NCBI RefSeq assembly: GCF_000018145.1
Contig: NC_009952.1
Location: 1,798,001 to 1,862,000, forward strand
Reading direction: 5' to 3'
DNA: 64,000 bases
Source of the DNA: Dinoroseobacter shibae DFL 12 = DSM 16493
GTDB taxonomy: Bacteria > Pseudomonadota > Alphaproteobacteria > Rhodobacterales > Rhodobacteraceae
The translations under genes and the position numbers were made by a program. Every line of letters begins with the position of its first letter. Positions within the stretch are counted from its first letter, which is position 1. The notes below the pieces were generated by a model. The model was not told the DNA's origin, ran no database searches, and saw only the letters and a program-made list of their open reading frames with translations. Positions 52,474 through 61,390 of the stretch are shown here, piece after piece.

Positions 52474-53046
52474 ATGTCGCCCCTGAAGATCGAACAAGGC
52501 TCCTCGAAACACTCCGCCTATGACCTGCGCTCCAATTTCGGGGACCACCAGGAAACCCACACCCTGGCCGTGGTCGTGGACAACGAGGCCGGCGTGCTCG
52601 CCCGCGTGATCGGGCTCTTCTCCGGGCGCGGCTACAATATCGAGAGCCTCACCGTGGCCGAGATCGACCACGAAGGTCACCGCTCCCGCATCACCATCGT
52701 GACCACCGGCACGCCCCAGGTGATCGAGCAGATCAAGGCGCAGCTGGCGCGCATGGTGCCTGTCCACGAAGTCCACGACCTGACCGTCGAGGGCGCCAGC
52801 GTCGAGCGCGAATTGGCCCTCTTCAAGGTCGCGGGCACCGGCGACAAGCGGATCGAGGCCCTGCGCCTGGCCGAGATCTTTCGCGCCAACGTGGTCGACA
52901 GCACCCTGCAGAGCTTCGTGTTCGAGATCACCGGCACCCCGGCCAAGATCGACGCCTTCGGTGAGCTGATGCGCCCGCTTGGCCTGACGGAGATCGCCCG
53001 CACCGGGGTTGCGGCCCTCTCGCGCGGCGCGGCCCTGCCGGAGTAG
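52474..53046 (+). CDS. ilvH: Acetolactate synthase small (regulatory) subunit
   Basis: A 190-residue regulatory subunit. The N-terminal ACT domain begins THTLAVVVDNEAGVLARVIG with the valine-binding GLFSGRGYNIESLTV segment; the second domain (ERELALFKVA, then EIFRANVVDSTLQS) completes it. A 25-residue N-terminal extension (KIEQGSSKHSAYDLRSNFGD) precedes the ACT fold and is also known from alphaproteobacteria. It lies 57 bases after the lipoprotein gene in the same operon. Confidence 0.95.
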   Translation: MSPLKIEQGSSKHSAYDLRSNFGDHQETHTLAVVVDNEAGVLARVIGLFSGRGYNIESLTVAEIDHEGHRSRITIVTTGTPQVIEQIKAQLARMVPVHEVHDLTVEGASVERELALFKVAGTGDKRIEALRLAEIFRANVVDSTLQSFVFEITGTPAKIDAFGELMRPLGLTEIARTGVAALSRGAALPE

Positions 53047-53150
53047 GCATCGCCCGCCGGATGTCGCTCTGAGGCCAGTCGCGTCGAAAACCCACGCGAT
53101 ACCGCCCCCTCCCCCCGCCTAGGCTTGCGGCCAGACACAGGGAGGGGCCC

Positions 53151-54302
53151 ATGCCGGACACCGCCGCAGAGACCATGCCAGAGCCTCCCGCCGCCCCGGC
53201 GCGCGGCCTGCCCAACGCTCATTACACAGACCCAGACATGCACAGGGCCGAGCAGCACGCGCTGCTCGCCGCGCAGTGGGCCGGGCTCGCAGTGGCTTCG
53301 GACGTGCCCGCCCCCGGCGATGCCTTGCCCCTGACCTTCTGCGGCGAGCCGCTCTTGCTGCTGCGCGACCGCGCAGGCCAGGTGCGCGTGTTCTACAATG
53401 TCTGCCGCCACCGGGGCATGATCCTTGTCGACGCCCCCCGCCGGATCGAGGGCGCGATCCGCTGCCCCTATCATTCGTGGTGCTACGCCACCGATGGACG
53501 CCTCGTCACCACCCCCCATGTGGGCGGGCCGGGCCGCAACACCCATGCCCGGATCGACCGCGCCACCCTCGGGCTGATCGAGGTGCCCTCCCATGTCTGG
53601 CGCGATGTGGTCTTTGTGAACCTGTCGGGCACCGCCCCGCCCTTCGCCGAGGCCAATGCCGACCTCATCGCCCGCTGGGCCGCCCTGGACCAGCCCCTGC
53701 ACCATGGCGGAGCAGACAGCCGCTTCACCCTGACCGTGCGATGCAACTGGAAACTCGCGGTGGAAAACTATTGCGAAAGCTATCATCTGCCCTGGGTTCA
53801 CCCCGGCCTGAACGAGATCTCGCGGCTCGAAGACCACTACAACATCGAGACCCCCGGCGCTTTCTCCGGCCAGGGGACCGAGGTCTACCAACGGCCCCGC
53901 CGCCCCGACGGCACCCCGGCCTTCCCGGATTTTACCGGCCTGCCTGCCATGTGGGACACCGGGGCGGAATACGTGGCGCTCTATCCCAACGTTCTGCTCG
54001 GCGCGCACCGGGATCACGCCTTCGCCATCCTGCTCCACCCCGATGGTCCGACCCGCACCCGGGAGCATGTGCACCTCTACTATGCCGCGCCCGACACCGA
54101 CCCGGCCGCCCGCGCCGCCAATGCCGCCCAGTGGAAAACCGTGTTCGAAGAGGACGTCTTCGTGGTCGAGGGGATGCAGAGCGGCCGCGCTGCGCGCGGG
54201 TTCGACGGCGGCACCTTCTCCCCGGTCATGGACGGGCCGACCCGGTGCTTCCACGCCTGGGCCGCCGCCGCGCTGTCCGAGACGTCCCGTGCGGCCGAGT
54301 GA
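53151..54302 (+). CDS. Rieske-type ring-hydroxylating/demethylating oxygenase, alpha subunit
   Basis: A 383-residue oxygenase. The Rieske cluster ligands are Cys85/His87 in VCRHRG and Cys105/His108 in CPYHSW. The catalytic iron site is in VENYCESYHLPWVHPG (His212, His217), with Glu209 in the place of the bridging acidic residue. The family includes choline monooxygenase, glycine betaine and carnitine oxygenases and aromatic dioxygenases; the GAFSGQGTEVYQRPRRPDG insert does not settle the substrate. No reductase gene is adjacent. It may share a transcript with the small gene that follows. Confidence 0.87.
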   Translation: MPDTAAETMPEPPAAPARGLPNAHYTDPDMHRAEQHALLAAQWAGLAVASDVPAPGDALPLTFCGEPLLLLRDRAGQVRVFYNVCRHRGMILVDAPRRIEGAIRCPYHSWCYATDGRLVTTPHVGGPGRNTHARIDRATLGLIEVPSHVWRDVVFVNLSGTAPPFAEANADLIARWAALDQPLHHGGADSRFTLTVRCNWKLAVENYCESYHLPWVHPGLNEISRLEDHYNIETPGAFSGQGTEVYQRPRRPDGTPAFPDFTGLPAMWDTGAEYVALYPNVLLGAHRDHAFAILLHPDGPTRTREHVHLYYAAPDTDPAARAANAAQWKTVFEEDVFVVEGMQSGRAARGFDGGTFSPVMDGPTRCFHAWAAAALSETSRAAE

Positions 54303-54507
54303 GCCCGCCCTTGCCGCGGCCTTGCGCGCAGCCCTTGCCCAGAACGACGCGCGCGCGCTGATCGACCTCTACGAGCAAGCCGCCGCCCTGCGCCCCGCCG
54401 AGGCGCGGCTGTTTCTGACCCACGCCTATGTTCACGCCCTGGAAACCGGATCGCAAAAAGCCGCGCCCCTGAGGGCGCGGCTCGTGGCACTCGGCGCCGA
54501 GACCTGA
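54289..54507 (+). CDS. Small helical protein overlapping the oxygenase gene
   Basis: A 72-residue protein starting with GTG at 54289, overlapping the oxygenase end by 14 bases. Predicted helices: EPALAAALRAALAQNDARAL, IDLYEQAAALRPAEARLFLT and HAYVHALETG; the arrangement resembles a single tetratricopeptide-like helical hairpin. Codon use matches the neighbours. No function is known. Confidence 0.55.
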   Translation: MRPSEPALAAALRAALAQNDARALIDLYEQAAALRPAEARLFLTHAYVHALETGSQKAAPLRARLVALGAET

Positions 54508-54554
54508 GCACGCCCAGACCCCGGTCACCGTCCCGCTATGCGTGGCAGTCGCGG

Positions 54555-54800
54555 TCAGCCGCCGGCCGGATAAAGCCCGGCTTCCTGCGCCGCGGCCAGC
54601 TCATCAGGGTCCACCGCCCCGTCGGCATTCGCATCCATGGTGGTATAGGCTTCCTCCGTCAGGGTCGGATTGCCCACCAGCAGTTCGGCAAAGGAGTACA
54701 CCCCGTCGCCATCCGCATCCATCTCGGTGTTGGCGCTCATCGCCGTGGCCGACGCCACCAGGGCCATTGCCGCGACACTGCTCAGGATCGTGGTTTTCAT
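54555..54800 (-). CDS. Secreted EF-hand protein
   Basis: An 81-residue exported protein: signal peptide (LSSVAAMALVASATAMSA), then two calcium-binding loops: DADGDGVYSFAE (about 33-44) and DANADGAVDPDE (about 58-69), both with the D-x-D/N-x-D-G pattern. GGAGAC precedes the ATG. It is divergent from an ECF sigma factor gene, with 234 bases between; regulation by that sigma factor is a guess. Confidence 0.85.
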   Translation of the reverse strand: MKTTILSSVAAMALVASATAMSANTEMDADGDGVYSFAELLVGNPTLTEEAYTTMDANADGAVDPDELAAAQEAGLYPAGG

Positions 54801-55034
54801 TTCTTTGGTCTCCTTGAGTTGACATGCGAAGGGGCGACTTCCGCCGCCTTCCCTCACCAAGAGCCAATTGCACCCCTTTCCATCCCGCCCCGCCGCGCCC
54901 CGGCCCGAACGGGCGCGGACCCGCCCATTCCGGCACCCGCCGCGCGCAAACCGCCGCCGATATCCCCCGGCGCAAACCTGCTCGGCAGCTTTCCTCTTAT
55001 TGTCCGGGGGCCGGAGCGGGCGCAGGGTCGCGCC

Positions 55035-55577
55035 ATGACACGCATGCCCCCGCCAACCGACGCCCGGGAGGCCGCCCTCGTGGCCCTGATCCCCGGCCTC
55101 ACCCGCGCCGCCCGCGCGCTGACAGGATCCCGCGCCGAGGCCGAAGACCTGGTGCAGGAAGCCCTGCTGCAAGTCTGGACCCGGCAACGCGCCGGGGCCG
55201 AGATCACCGCCCTGCCCGCCTATGCCCGCGCCACCCTGCGCAACGGGCTCCGCCGCCGGGGCCGCCAGCCGGCCAGCGAACCGCTGGAGGAAACCGACTG
55301 GGCCAGTGCGACCGCCGACACCGGCGAGCGACGGGTCGCCTTTGCGGAGGTGATGGAGGCCATCGCCGCCCTGCCGGAGGACCAGCGCCGGGTCCTCATG
55401 GAGGTGGTGATCGAGGGCCGCACCCCCGAAGAGGTCGCCCGACGCGCGGGCATCCCGCCCGGGACGGTCCTGTCGCGCCTCGCCCGGGCCCGCGCCCGGC
55501 TGCGCAAACGCTGCGCGCTCGGCGCGGGCACCAGCGCGCAGACCCTGCTGCCCGAACCCGCCGGGCAGTCCCGTTAA
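55035..55577 (+). CDS. ECF-type RNA polymerase sigma factor
   Basis: A 180-residue sigma factor with region 2 (about 13-75: PGLTRAARALTGSRAEAEDL, VQEALLQVWTRQR) and region 4 (about 105-155: MEAIAALPEDQRRVLMEVVI, GRTPEEVARRAGIPPGTV). The C-terminus has a 20-residue tail of low complexity. No anti-sigma gene is next to it, unusual for the class, so another form of control is likely. It is divergent from the EF-hand protein gene. Confidence 0.88.
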   Translation: MTRMPPPTDAREAALVALIPGLTRAARALTGSRAEAEDLVQEALLQVWTRQRAGAEITALPAYARATLRNGLRRRGRQPASEPLEETDWASATADTGERRVAFAEVMEAIAALPEDQRRVLMEVVIEGRTPEEVARRAGIPPGTVLSRLARARARLRKRCALGAGTSAQTLLPEPAGQSR

Positions 55578-55606
55578 CCTTTCGCCTCATATTCAAGAAA
55601 CAGAAT

Positions 55607-55622
55607 GTTTCGCACGCGAAAC
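55607..55622. promoter_or_regulatory. Short inverted repeat after the sigma factor gene
   Basis: GTTTCGC-AC-GCGAAAC is a perfect 7-bp inverted repeat with a 2-base spacer, 30 bases after the sigma factor stop. It could be an operator or a small hairpin; no gene starts close by. Confidence 0.35.
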
Positions 55623-55733
55623 AAATCTCTGGAAGCCCTTGATCCCCCGCAAACTTCCGAAAAAATTTGTCGGCGCAAAAATCGCTTCTTCGAGTTGGGC
55701 GTTAACTTTCGCTCCCAACGTGCGGCACCCAAA

Positions 55734-55758
55734 GAAAAAGGCGGCCCGAAGGCCGCCT
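55734..55758 (-). terminator. Minus-strand terminator ending the nrdJ-side transcript
   Basis: AGGCGGCC (55739-55746) / GGCCGCCT (55751-55758); on the minus strand the stem is followed by TTTTTCTTT, while the plus side lacks a T run. It marks the end of a minus-strand transcript that must run through the gene-free region at 55759-56032. Confidence 0.8.
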
Positions 55759-56032
55759 GTGGAGTTTCGCTGATCAGGCTCGTGATTATACCGCCCGAGT
55801 TTTCTGCCTGCGGCCTGATCTGCGTCTAGGGCGAGCGCACCCGCCCCGGATCCACGGTGTCCCTCCTTCGAGGGGCACCGAGCGGGGGGATGCGTGTTTC
55901 GCAGAAATCACGCGGGCCCCGCCCGGTTGATCTTTTCGGCGCGACCTTCCCGGTCCCGCTCCCAAGAGCCTTAAGCAAGGCTCTTGGCAATTTCCTTGCT
56001 CAAGGAAATTGGCCCGTTGCGGGCCGATCCCC
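55759..56032 (-). other. Highly structured gene-free region downstream of nrdJ
   Basis: No coding frame is supported. Structures seen: GATCAGGC/GCCTGATC (55772-55779 with 55813-55820, extended by GCG/CGC), an 11-bp perfect hairpin (55962-55972 with 55977-55987), an adjacent one (55988-55998 with 56001-56011) and GGCCCG/CGGGCC (56011-56016 with 56020-56025). It may be a structured 3' untranslated region, a non-coding RNA or palindromic repeats. Confidence 0.55.
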
Positions 56033-56299
56033 TCAGCTACAGCCCGAGGTGCCTTTCCGCTTGAGTTCGAGAACACGTGGTATTCTTTTTCCAACTAACG
56101 GCATCGGCGTATTGCCATGAAAACCCTGCAGCTGCTGAGAGTGAAGTATTTCTGAAACCACCCACCCTTGCGGAACTCGGTAGGTAAGTCCTCCGTGCCG
56201 AGCGTGTGAAGCGATGAAGTCGAGCGGAACAGTAACCCTCCCTTCCGCGAGTTGCATCGAAGCAGTCGCTCCATCCGGTGCTTGGATCTCTAGCTGCAT
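56033..56299 (-). CDS. Small frame in a low-G+C segment at the 3' end of nrdJ
   Basis: An 88-residue frame whose ATG lies within the last codons of nrdJ (10-base overlap). I do not recognise a family. It has [20 protein letters not shown] and [20 protein letters not shown], and it ends GTSGCS, the same six residues that end NrdJ. Codons AGA, ATA, TTA and CTA are common here and rare around it, and G+C is clearly lower, which suggests transfer. It may be a cargo gene of a small insertion, or non-coding. Confidence 0.5.
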   Translation of the reverse strand: MQLEIQAPDGATASMQLAEGRVTVPLDFIASHARHGGLTYRVPQGWVVSEILHSQQLQGFHGNTPMPLVGKRIPRVLELKRKGTSGCS

Positions 56300-59200
56300 C
56301 CCGACGTACCCCCGCAGGTGTTGCACTTCATGCAGGTGCCGTTGCGCACCAGCGTGTAGTTGCCGCACTCGCCGCAGGCCTCGCCCTCGTAGCCCTGCAT
56401 CTTGGCCTTGGCGCGCGGGTCGATCGACGTCGTCGTGGCCACGGTCGTTTCGCTGCGAAGCGCGGTCATCGTCGCCACCTCGCCGCCACCGATCGTGCCG
56501 ACGACCGGGATCTCCGCCGTCACCGGCTTGCCCCCGCCCTGCAGCACCACCAACTCCTGCGGCATCCGCTTGCGCAGATACCCGGTCGAGCTGATCTGCT
56601 TGAGCACCTCCAGCGACTTGCTGGCCGCACTGTCGGACATCTCCTTGACGTTGGAGACCCCCTCTTCCTCGCCCCGGCCGATATCGTCGAAGGTCGCGCC
56701 CTGGGGCGCCACATGGGCCAGATCCGTGCGGTCGAGATAGCTCACCGCCAGCTCGCGGAAGATGTAATCCAGGATCGAGGTGGCGTTCTTGATGCTGTCA
56801 TTGCCCTGCACCATGCCCGCGGGCTCGAACTTGGTGAAGGTGAAGGCATCCACGAACTCCTCCAGCGGCACGCCGTATTGCAGGCCGACCGAGACCGCGA
56901 TGGCGAAGTTGTTCATCATCGCCCGGAAGCCCGCGCCTTCCTTGTGCATGTCGATGAAGATCTCGCCGAGGTTGCCGTCGGCATACTCGCCCGTGCGCAG
57001 ATAAACCTTGTGTCCGCCCACGATGGCCTTCTGGGTATAACCCTTGCGCCGCTCGGGCAGCTTTTCGCGGTGGGCCTTGATGACCTCCTTGATGACCACC
57101 TTCTCGACGATCTTCTCGGCGATGACCTGGGCCTTTTCCATGGTGGAGCCGGTTTCCAGAACCTCCGCGGCCTCCTCGTCATCCTCCACAAGGGCCGCAG
57201 CGAGCGGCTGGCTGAGTTTGGAGCCGTCGCGGTAGAGCGCGTTGGCCTTGGTGCCCAGCGACCAGCTCAGCTCATAGGCCTTCTGGCAATCCTCGATCGT
57301 GGCATCGTTGGGCATGTTGATCGTCTTCGAGATCGCGCCCGAGATGAAGCTCTGCGCCGCGGCCATCATGTGAATGTGGCTGTCCACCGACAGGAACCGC
57401 TTGCCGCGCTTGCCGCAGGGGTTGGCGCAGTCGAAGACCGAGTAGTGTTCGGCTTTCAGGAAGGGCGCGCCCTCCAGCGTCATGGTCCCGCAGACATGAT
57501 CGTTGGCCAGATCGATGTCTTTCTTCGCGAAACCCAGGTGCCGCAGCATGTCGAAGGTCGGATCGTTCAGTTTCGCCGCGGGAATGCCCAGCACCTCGGT
57601 GCAGAACGCCTCGCCCAGGGTCCACTGGTTGAACACGAACCGGATGTCGAAGGCCGAAGGCAGCGCCGCCTCGATCTTCTCGATCTGCTCAGGCCCGAAG
57701 CCGTGGCCGATCAGGGCGGTGTGGTTCACGCCGGGCGCATTGCCGAGCGTGCCGTGGCCAACCGCATAGGCGATGATCTCTTCGATCTGGGCCGAGCTGT
57801 AGCCCAGCGTGTCCAGCGCCGCGGGGACCGAGCGGTTGATGATCTTGAAGTAGCCGCCGCCCGCGAGCTTCTTGAACTTCACCAGGGCGAAGTCCGGCTC
57901 GATGCCGGTGGTGTCGCAATCCATTACCAGACCGATGGTGCCCGTGGGTGCGATCACCGTGGCTTGCGCATTGCGATACCCGTGCTGCTCGCCCAGCTTC
58001 AGCGCCTCATCCCAGGAGGACATGGCGAGTTTCACCAGCGTCTGGTCCGGGCAGTTGGCATGGTCCAGCGCGACGGGTTTCGTCGCGAGCGCCTCGTAGC
58101 CGTCGGTCTTGCCATAGGCCGCGTTGCGGTGGTTGCGGATCACGCGGAGCATGTGATCGGCGTTCTTGGCATAACCCGGGAACGGCCCGACCTCTGCAGC
58201 GATCTCGGCGGAGGTGGCATAGCTCACCCCGGTCATGATCGCGGTCAGCGCCCCGCAGAGCGCCCTTCCTTCGTCGCTGTCATAGCCGTAGCCCATGTTC
58301 ATCAGCAGCCCGCCGATATTGGCATAGCCGAGACCGAGGGTGCGGAAGTCGTAGGAGCGCTGCGCGATTTCCTTGGACGGGAACTGCGCCATGAGCACCG
58401 AGATTTCCAGGGTCAGGGTCCAGAGCCGCGCCGCGTGCATGTAGCCTTCGCTGTCGAACTTGCCGTCGCGGTAGAAGGTCAGCAGGTTCATCGACGCCAG
58501 GTTGCAGGCGGTATCGTCAAGGAACATGTATTCCGAGCACGGGTTGGAGCCGCGGATCGCGCCATCCTCGGGGCAGGTGTGCCAGTCGTTGACGGTGTCG
58601 TGGAACTGGATGCCGGGATCGGCGCAGGCCCAGGCCGCGTGGCCGATGGTTTCCCACAGCTCGCGCGCCTTGATGGTCTTGGCGACCTTGCCGTCGGTGC
58701 GGCGGATCAGCTCCCAATCCGCGTCGTCTTTGACGGCCTTCAGGAAGGCGTCGGTCACGCGCACGGAGTTGTTGGAGTTCTGCCCGGAGACCGAGTTATA
58801 CGCCTCGGAATCCCAGTCGGTATCATAGGTCGGAAACTCGATGGAGGCATAGCCCTGCTTGGCGTAATCCAGCACCCGCTTGATGTAGGTCTCGGGGATC
58901 TGCACCTTCTTGGCGGCCCGGATCGCGGATTTCAGCGCAGCGTTCTTGGTGGGGTCCACCGCGTCCTCGCCCAGCCCGTCCCATTCGCCGATCGCGGCGA
59001 AAATCTCGTTCAGCTTGGCCTCGTGCATTTTCGAGCCGGCGACGAGGGAGGCGACCTTCTGCTCCTCCTTCACCTTCCAGTTCACGAATTCCTCGATATC
59101 GGGGTGATCGGCGTCGCAGATCACCATCTTCGCTGCCCGGCGTGTGGTGCCACCGGACTTGATGGCCCCTGCGGCCCGGTCTCCGATCTTGAGGAACCCC

Positions 59201-59964
59201 ATCAGGCCGGAGGACTTACCCCCGCCTGACAGAGCCTCTCCTTCGGCACGAAGGGAGGAGAAATTCGTGCCGGTGCCGGAGCCGTATTTGAAAAGCCGCG
59301 CCTCGCGGACCCACAGGTCCATGATGCCGCCATCATTCACCAGGTCGTCGGCGACGGACTGGATGAAGCAGGCATGGGGCTGCGGGTGCTCGTAGGACGA
59401 TGTGGATTTGGTCAGTTTGCCGGACTTGTGATCCACGTAGTAGTGGCCCTGCGCGGGACCGTCGATGCCGTAGGCCCAGTGCAGGCCGGTGTTGAACCAT
59501 TGCGGGCTGTTCGGCGCGGCCATCTGGCGCGCCAGCATCAGCTGCATCTCGTCGAAATAGGTGCGGGCATCGGCCTCGGTGGAGAAATAGCCCCCCTTCC
59601 AGCCCCAATAGGCCCAGGCGCCTGCCAGACGGCGGAACACCTGGCGGGCGGAGGTTTCGCCGCCATAGCGTTTCTCTGCGGGCAGCTTGGCGAGCGCGGC
59701 CTCGTCTGCCACCGAGCGCCACAGGAATTCCGGCACGCCCTTTTCGCGCACGGGCTTCAGGGCGGCGGGAACGCCGGCCTTGCGGAAGTATTTCTGCGCG
59801 ATCACGTCCGAGGCGACCTGGCTCCAGGAGCTGGGCACTTCGACCTCGTCGAGCCGGAACACCACGGTACCATCGGGGTTGCGAATTTCGGACGCGGTGA
59901 TCGAGAACTCGATCCCGGCGTAAGCGTCAGTTCCATCTTTGGTGAAATGGCGTTCGATTTTCAT
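56290..59964 (-). CDS. nrdJ: Adenosylcobalamin-dependent (class II) ribonucleotide reductase
   Basis: A 1224-residue enzyme reducing ribonucleotides to deoxyribonucleotides without oxygen-dependent cofactors. Features: [20 protein letters not shown] with the active-site Asn/Cys/Glu, [11 protein letters not shown] in the specificity region, and a C-terminal zinc ribbon with [18 protein letters not shown] and [11 protein letters not shown]. The start ATG 59964 ([11 protein letters not shown]) is standard; the open frame continues 190 bases upstream without similarity. Two NrdR-like boxes lie upstream. The last codons are repeated 256 bases downstream. Confidence 0.95.
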   Translation of the reverse strand: MKIERHFTKDGTDAYAGIEFSITASEIRNPDGTVVFRLDEVEVPSSWSQVASDVIAQKYFRKAGVPAALKPVREKGVPEFLWRSVADEAALAKLPAEKRYGGETSARQVFRRLAGAWAYWGWKGGYFSTEADARTYFDEMQLMLARQMAAPNSPQWFNTGLHWAYGIDGPAQGHYYVDHKSGKLTKSTSSYEHPQPHACFIQSVADDLVNDGGIMDLWVREARLFKYGSGTGTNFSSLRAEGEALSGGGKSSGLMGFLKIGDRAAGAIKSGGTTRRAAKMVICDADHPDIEEFVNWKVKEEQKVASLVAGSKMHEAKLNEIFAAIGEWDGLGEDAVDPTKNAALKSAIRAAKKVQIPETYIKRVLDYAKQGYASIEFPTYDTDWDSEAYNSVSGQNSNNSVRVTDAFLKAVKDDADWELIRRTDGKVAKTIKARELWETIGHAAWACADPGIQFHDTVNDWHTCPEDGAIRGSNPCSEYMFLDDTACNLASMNLLTFYRDGKFDSEGYMHAARLWTLTLEISVLMAQFPSKEIAQRSYDFRTLGLGYANIGGLLMNMGYGYDSDEGRALCGALTAIMTGVSYATSAEIAAEVGPFPGYAKNADHMLRVIRNHRNAAYGKTDGYEALATKPVALDHANCPDQTLVKLAMSSWDEALKLGEQHGYRNAQATVIAPTGTIGLVMDCDTTGIEPDFALVKFKKLAGGGYFKIINRSVPAALDTLGYSSAQIEEIIAYAVGHGTLGNAPGVNHTALIGHGFGPEQIEKIEAALPSAFDIRFVFNQWTLGEAFCTEVLGIPAAKLNDPTFDMLRHLGFAKKDIDLANDHVCGTMTLEGAPFLKAEHYSVFDCANPCGKRGKRFLSVDSHIHMMAAAQSFISGAISKTINMPNDATIEDCQKAYELSWSLGTKANALYRDGSKLSQPLAAALVEDDEEAAEVLETGSTMEKAQVIAEKIVEKVVIKEVIKAHREKLPERRKGYTQKAIVGGHKVYLRTGEYADGNLGEIFIDMHKEGAGFRAMMNNFAIAVSVGLQYGVPLEEFVDAFTFTKFEPAGMVQGNDSIKNATSILDYIFRELAVSYLDRTDLAHVAPQGATFDDIGRGEEEGVSNVKEMSDSAASKSLEVLKQISSTGYLRKRMPQELVVLQGGGKPVTAEIPVVGTIGGGEVATMTALRSETTVATTTSIDPRAKAKMQGYEGEACGECGNYTLVRNGTCMKCNTCGGTSGCS

Positions 59965-60123
59965 GTCTGCCCCATGTTGGCCATTTTCGTTTCCCGGCCA
60001 TGCGGTTGGTCCGCCCGTGCCGATGTGATCTCGTGCGGAGGAGACCAAGCCAGCCGGGTCCGGCCCCCGAGATGCCGCGGCCATCGGGGTCAAGTGCTGA
60101 ACCTTGTGTCTGTCTTGAGGATA

Positions 60124-60139
60124 CCACCATATGTGGTGT
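60124..60139. promoter_or_regulatory. NrdR-box-like site, proximal (nrdJ)
   Basis: CCACCATATGTGGTGT matches 12 of 16 positions of the NrdR box consensus (ACACwATATATwGTGT). Its start is exactly 31 bases from that of a second, weaker box at 60155. Confidence 0.65.
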
Positions 60140-60154
60140 TCGTCTCCTCCGCCC

Positions 60155-60170
60155 ACACAATCTGGCGTAG
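60155..60170. promoter_or_regulatory. NrdR-box-like site, distal (nrdJ)
   Basis: ACACAATCTGGCGTAG keeps the ACACwAT half of the NrdR box. Spacing of 31 bases to the other box equals three helix turns, the arrangement used by NrdR. It overlaps a possible nrdJ -10 (CAGATT on the minus strand, 18 bases from TTGACC at 60183-60188). Confidence 0.55.
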
Positions 60171-60188
60171 AGGGGGGCTTAGGGTCAA

Positions 60189-60608
60189 CTACATTTTGTG
60201 ACGCGAATGGGTCAAAATACTATTGACGGTGGATTAACCCAGATTCGCTTGGGGGCTTGCGCCGGAGGGGTGTTGGGCCCCTTGGAGAACACATCCGGAA
60301 AATTAACGCATTCTTCATACAGGTTAAGGAATCGGGGCGGTTTGGCGGCCCAGATCTGTGCCATGCGAGGCCTGACCGGCGCGGCAGGACGATTCGCACC
60401 TGGTGGCGCCACGGGCTCCCGGGGCCGACGCTGCCACGCCCGTGCGGCGGGGCCTGCGCGAAAAGGAGCCCGGCGGCGCCTGGGGCACATTTGTGACATT
60501 GGCGCGGCGGATTGCCTTAAATTGAACTTAATTCGAGTCTATTCCGACCCAATCCCAGGCCCTGTGTGTGGTGCCTGGCGTTCGTAACGTAACCAGTGAG
60601 GCCATGTT
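60189..60608. other. Intergenic region between nrdJ and sorting-tail protein 3
   Basis: About 420 bases without a supported gene. The region near 60520-60560 is A+T-richer (TTAAATTGAACTTAATTCGA) and may hold the promoter of the plus-strand gene. Confidence 0.4.
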
Positions 60609-61097
60609 TTGGCACCAATCTCAGTCCGCCCCCTGGCGGTCGCGGCTCTTGTCGCGATGACCCCTCCTGCGCCCGCGGCCGTCGTCGGGTATGATGATCA
60701 GGGCGCATTCCTCGGCGTGAGCCAGGATGCCTATCACGGCGGCAAGTGGAGCGCGCGCGCGGCCAGTTCGACACCCGTGCCGGGGGATTACGGCGGCTTG
60801 CCCGGCCCCGTGTTGCCCGCGGTCGACCCCCTGATCGTGGTCGCGCTTGCGGTTCTGTTGGCGATCCTGCTGCTGCAGGACGGTGGTGACGATGGCGGTG
60901 ACAGCACCTGGATCAGCGCAGCGCCTCCGCCGGCGCCTCCGCCGGTCGTCACGTTCGGGGACGATCCGGGGCCGAACCCGGTGCCCCCCGGCACGCCGGA
61001 GTTGCCGCCGGTCACCGCGATTCCGATCGCACCGGCGCTGCCCTTCCTGCTGGGCGCGGTAGTGGCGCTGTCGCTGGCGGCGAGGCGCAAGCGCTAG
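60609..61097 (+). CDS. Exported protein with C-terminal sorting-like tail (3)
   Basis: A 162-residue protein starting with TTG at 60609: signal peptide (PLAVAALVAMTPPAPAAV), a short body, a central hydrophobic helix (PLIVVALAVLLAILLLQDGG, about 78-97), a proline-rich segment, and the tail PIAPALPFLLGAVVALSL then AARRKR, resembling the sorting tails of proteins at 16 and 49 kb. No function is known. The weak start codon makes the exact N-terminus uncertain. Confidence 0.6.
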   Translation: MAPISVRPLAVAALVAMTPPAPAAVVGYDDQGAFLGVSQDAYHGGKWSARAASSTPVPGDYGGLPGPVLPAVDPLIVVALAVLLAILLLQDGGDDGGDSTWISAAPPPAPPPVVTFGDDPGPNPVPPGTPELPPVTAIPIAPALPFLLGAVVALSLAARRKR

Positions 61098-61261
61098 GTG
61101 ATCGCACCTCGGGCGGGCGCCAGTACGGCTGTCGCGGGTGTTCTACGGAACCGGGCGCGGGCTTGTATCGCAGCGTCGTGCGCATGCCACAGTGATCGCC
61201 GCGCGCCTCGGCTGACCGATGGGGCACATCATCGCGACGCATGGGGCTTTGCAGGATCTGT

Positions 61262-61338
61262 TGGTCGGGACGGCAAGATTCGAACTTGCGACCTACGGTA
61301 CCCAAAACCGTCGCGCTACCAGGCTGCGCTACGCCCCG
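61262..61338 (-). tRNA. tRNA-Pro (TGG)
   Basis: A 77-nt cloverleaf on the minus strand with encoded CCA. Acceptor stem CGGGGCG pairs with CGTCCCG (one G-T pair); anticodon loop TTTGGGT gives anticodon TGG (codon CCA, Pro); the T arm has GCAAGTTCGAATCTTGC. It lies between the sorting-tail gene and the DUF192 gene. Confidence 0.97.
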
Positions 61339-61390
61339 ACGAGGGCTTCCTTAGACAGGTTCGCAGCGTTTGCAAAGACGCAAACCGCAG

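Noticed and set aside
55786..55800. TATAAT on the minus strand at about 55786-55791 as a promoter
   Set aside because: No -35 hexamer lies at the right distance (CCGCAG is found there), and the hexamer is in the loop of a long paired arm.
55786..56094. A 102-codon minus-strand frame in the hairpin region
   Set aside because: It runs through several perfect hairpins, its product is basic and low in complexity, and its start lies inside another frame without a ribosome binding site.
59965..60200. Cobalamin riboswitch upstream of B12-dependent nrdJ
   Set aside because: I looked for the B12-box type core and saw none; the NrdR-like boxes explain the conserved-looking sequence better.
60604..60660. 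An 18-codon frame starting with ATG at 60604
   Set aside because: It overlaps the signal peptide of the better supported frame starting at TTG 60609, has no recognisable content and no ribosome binding site.
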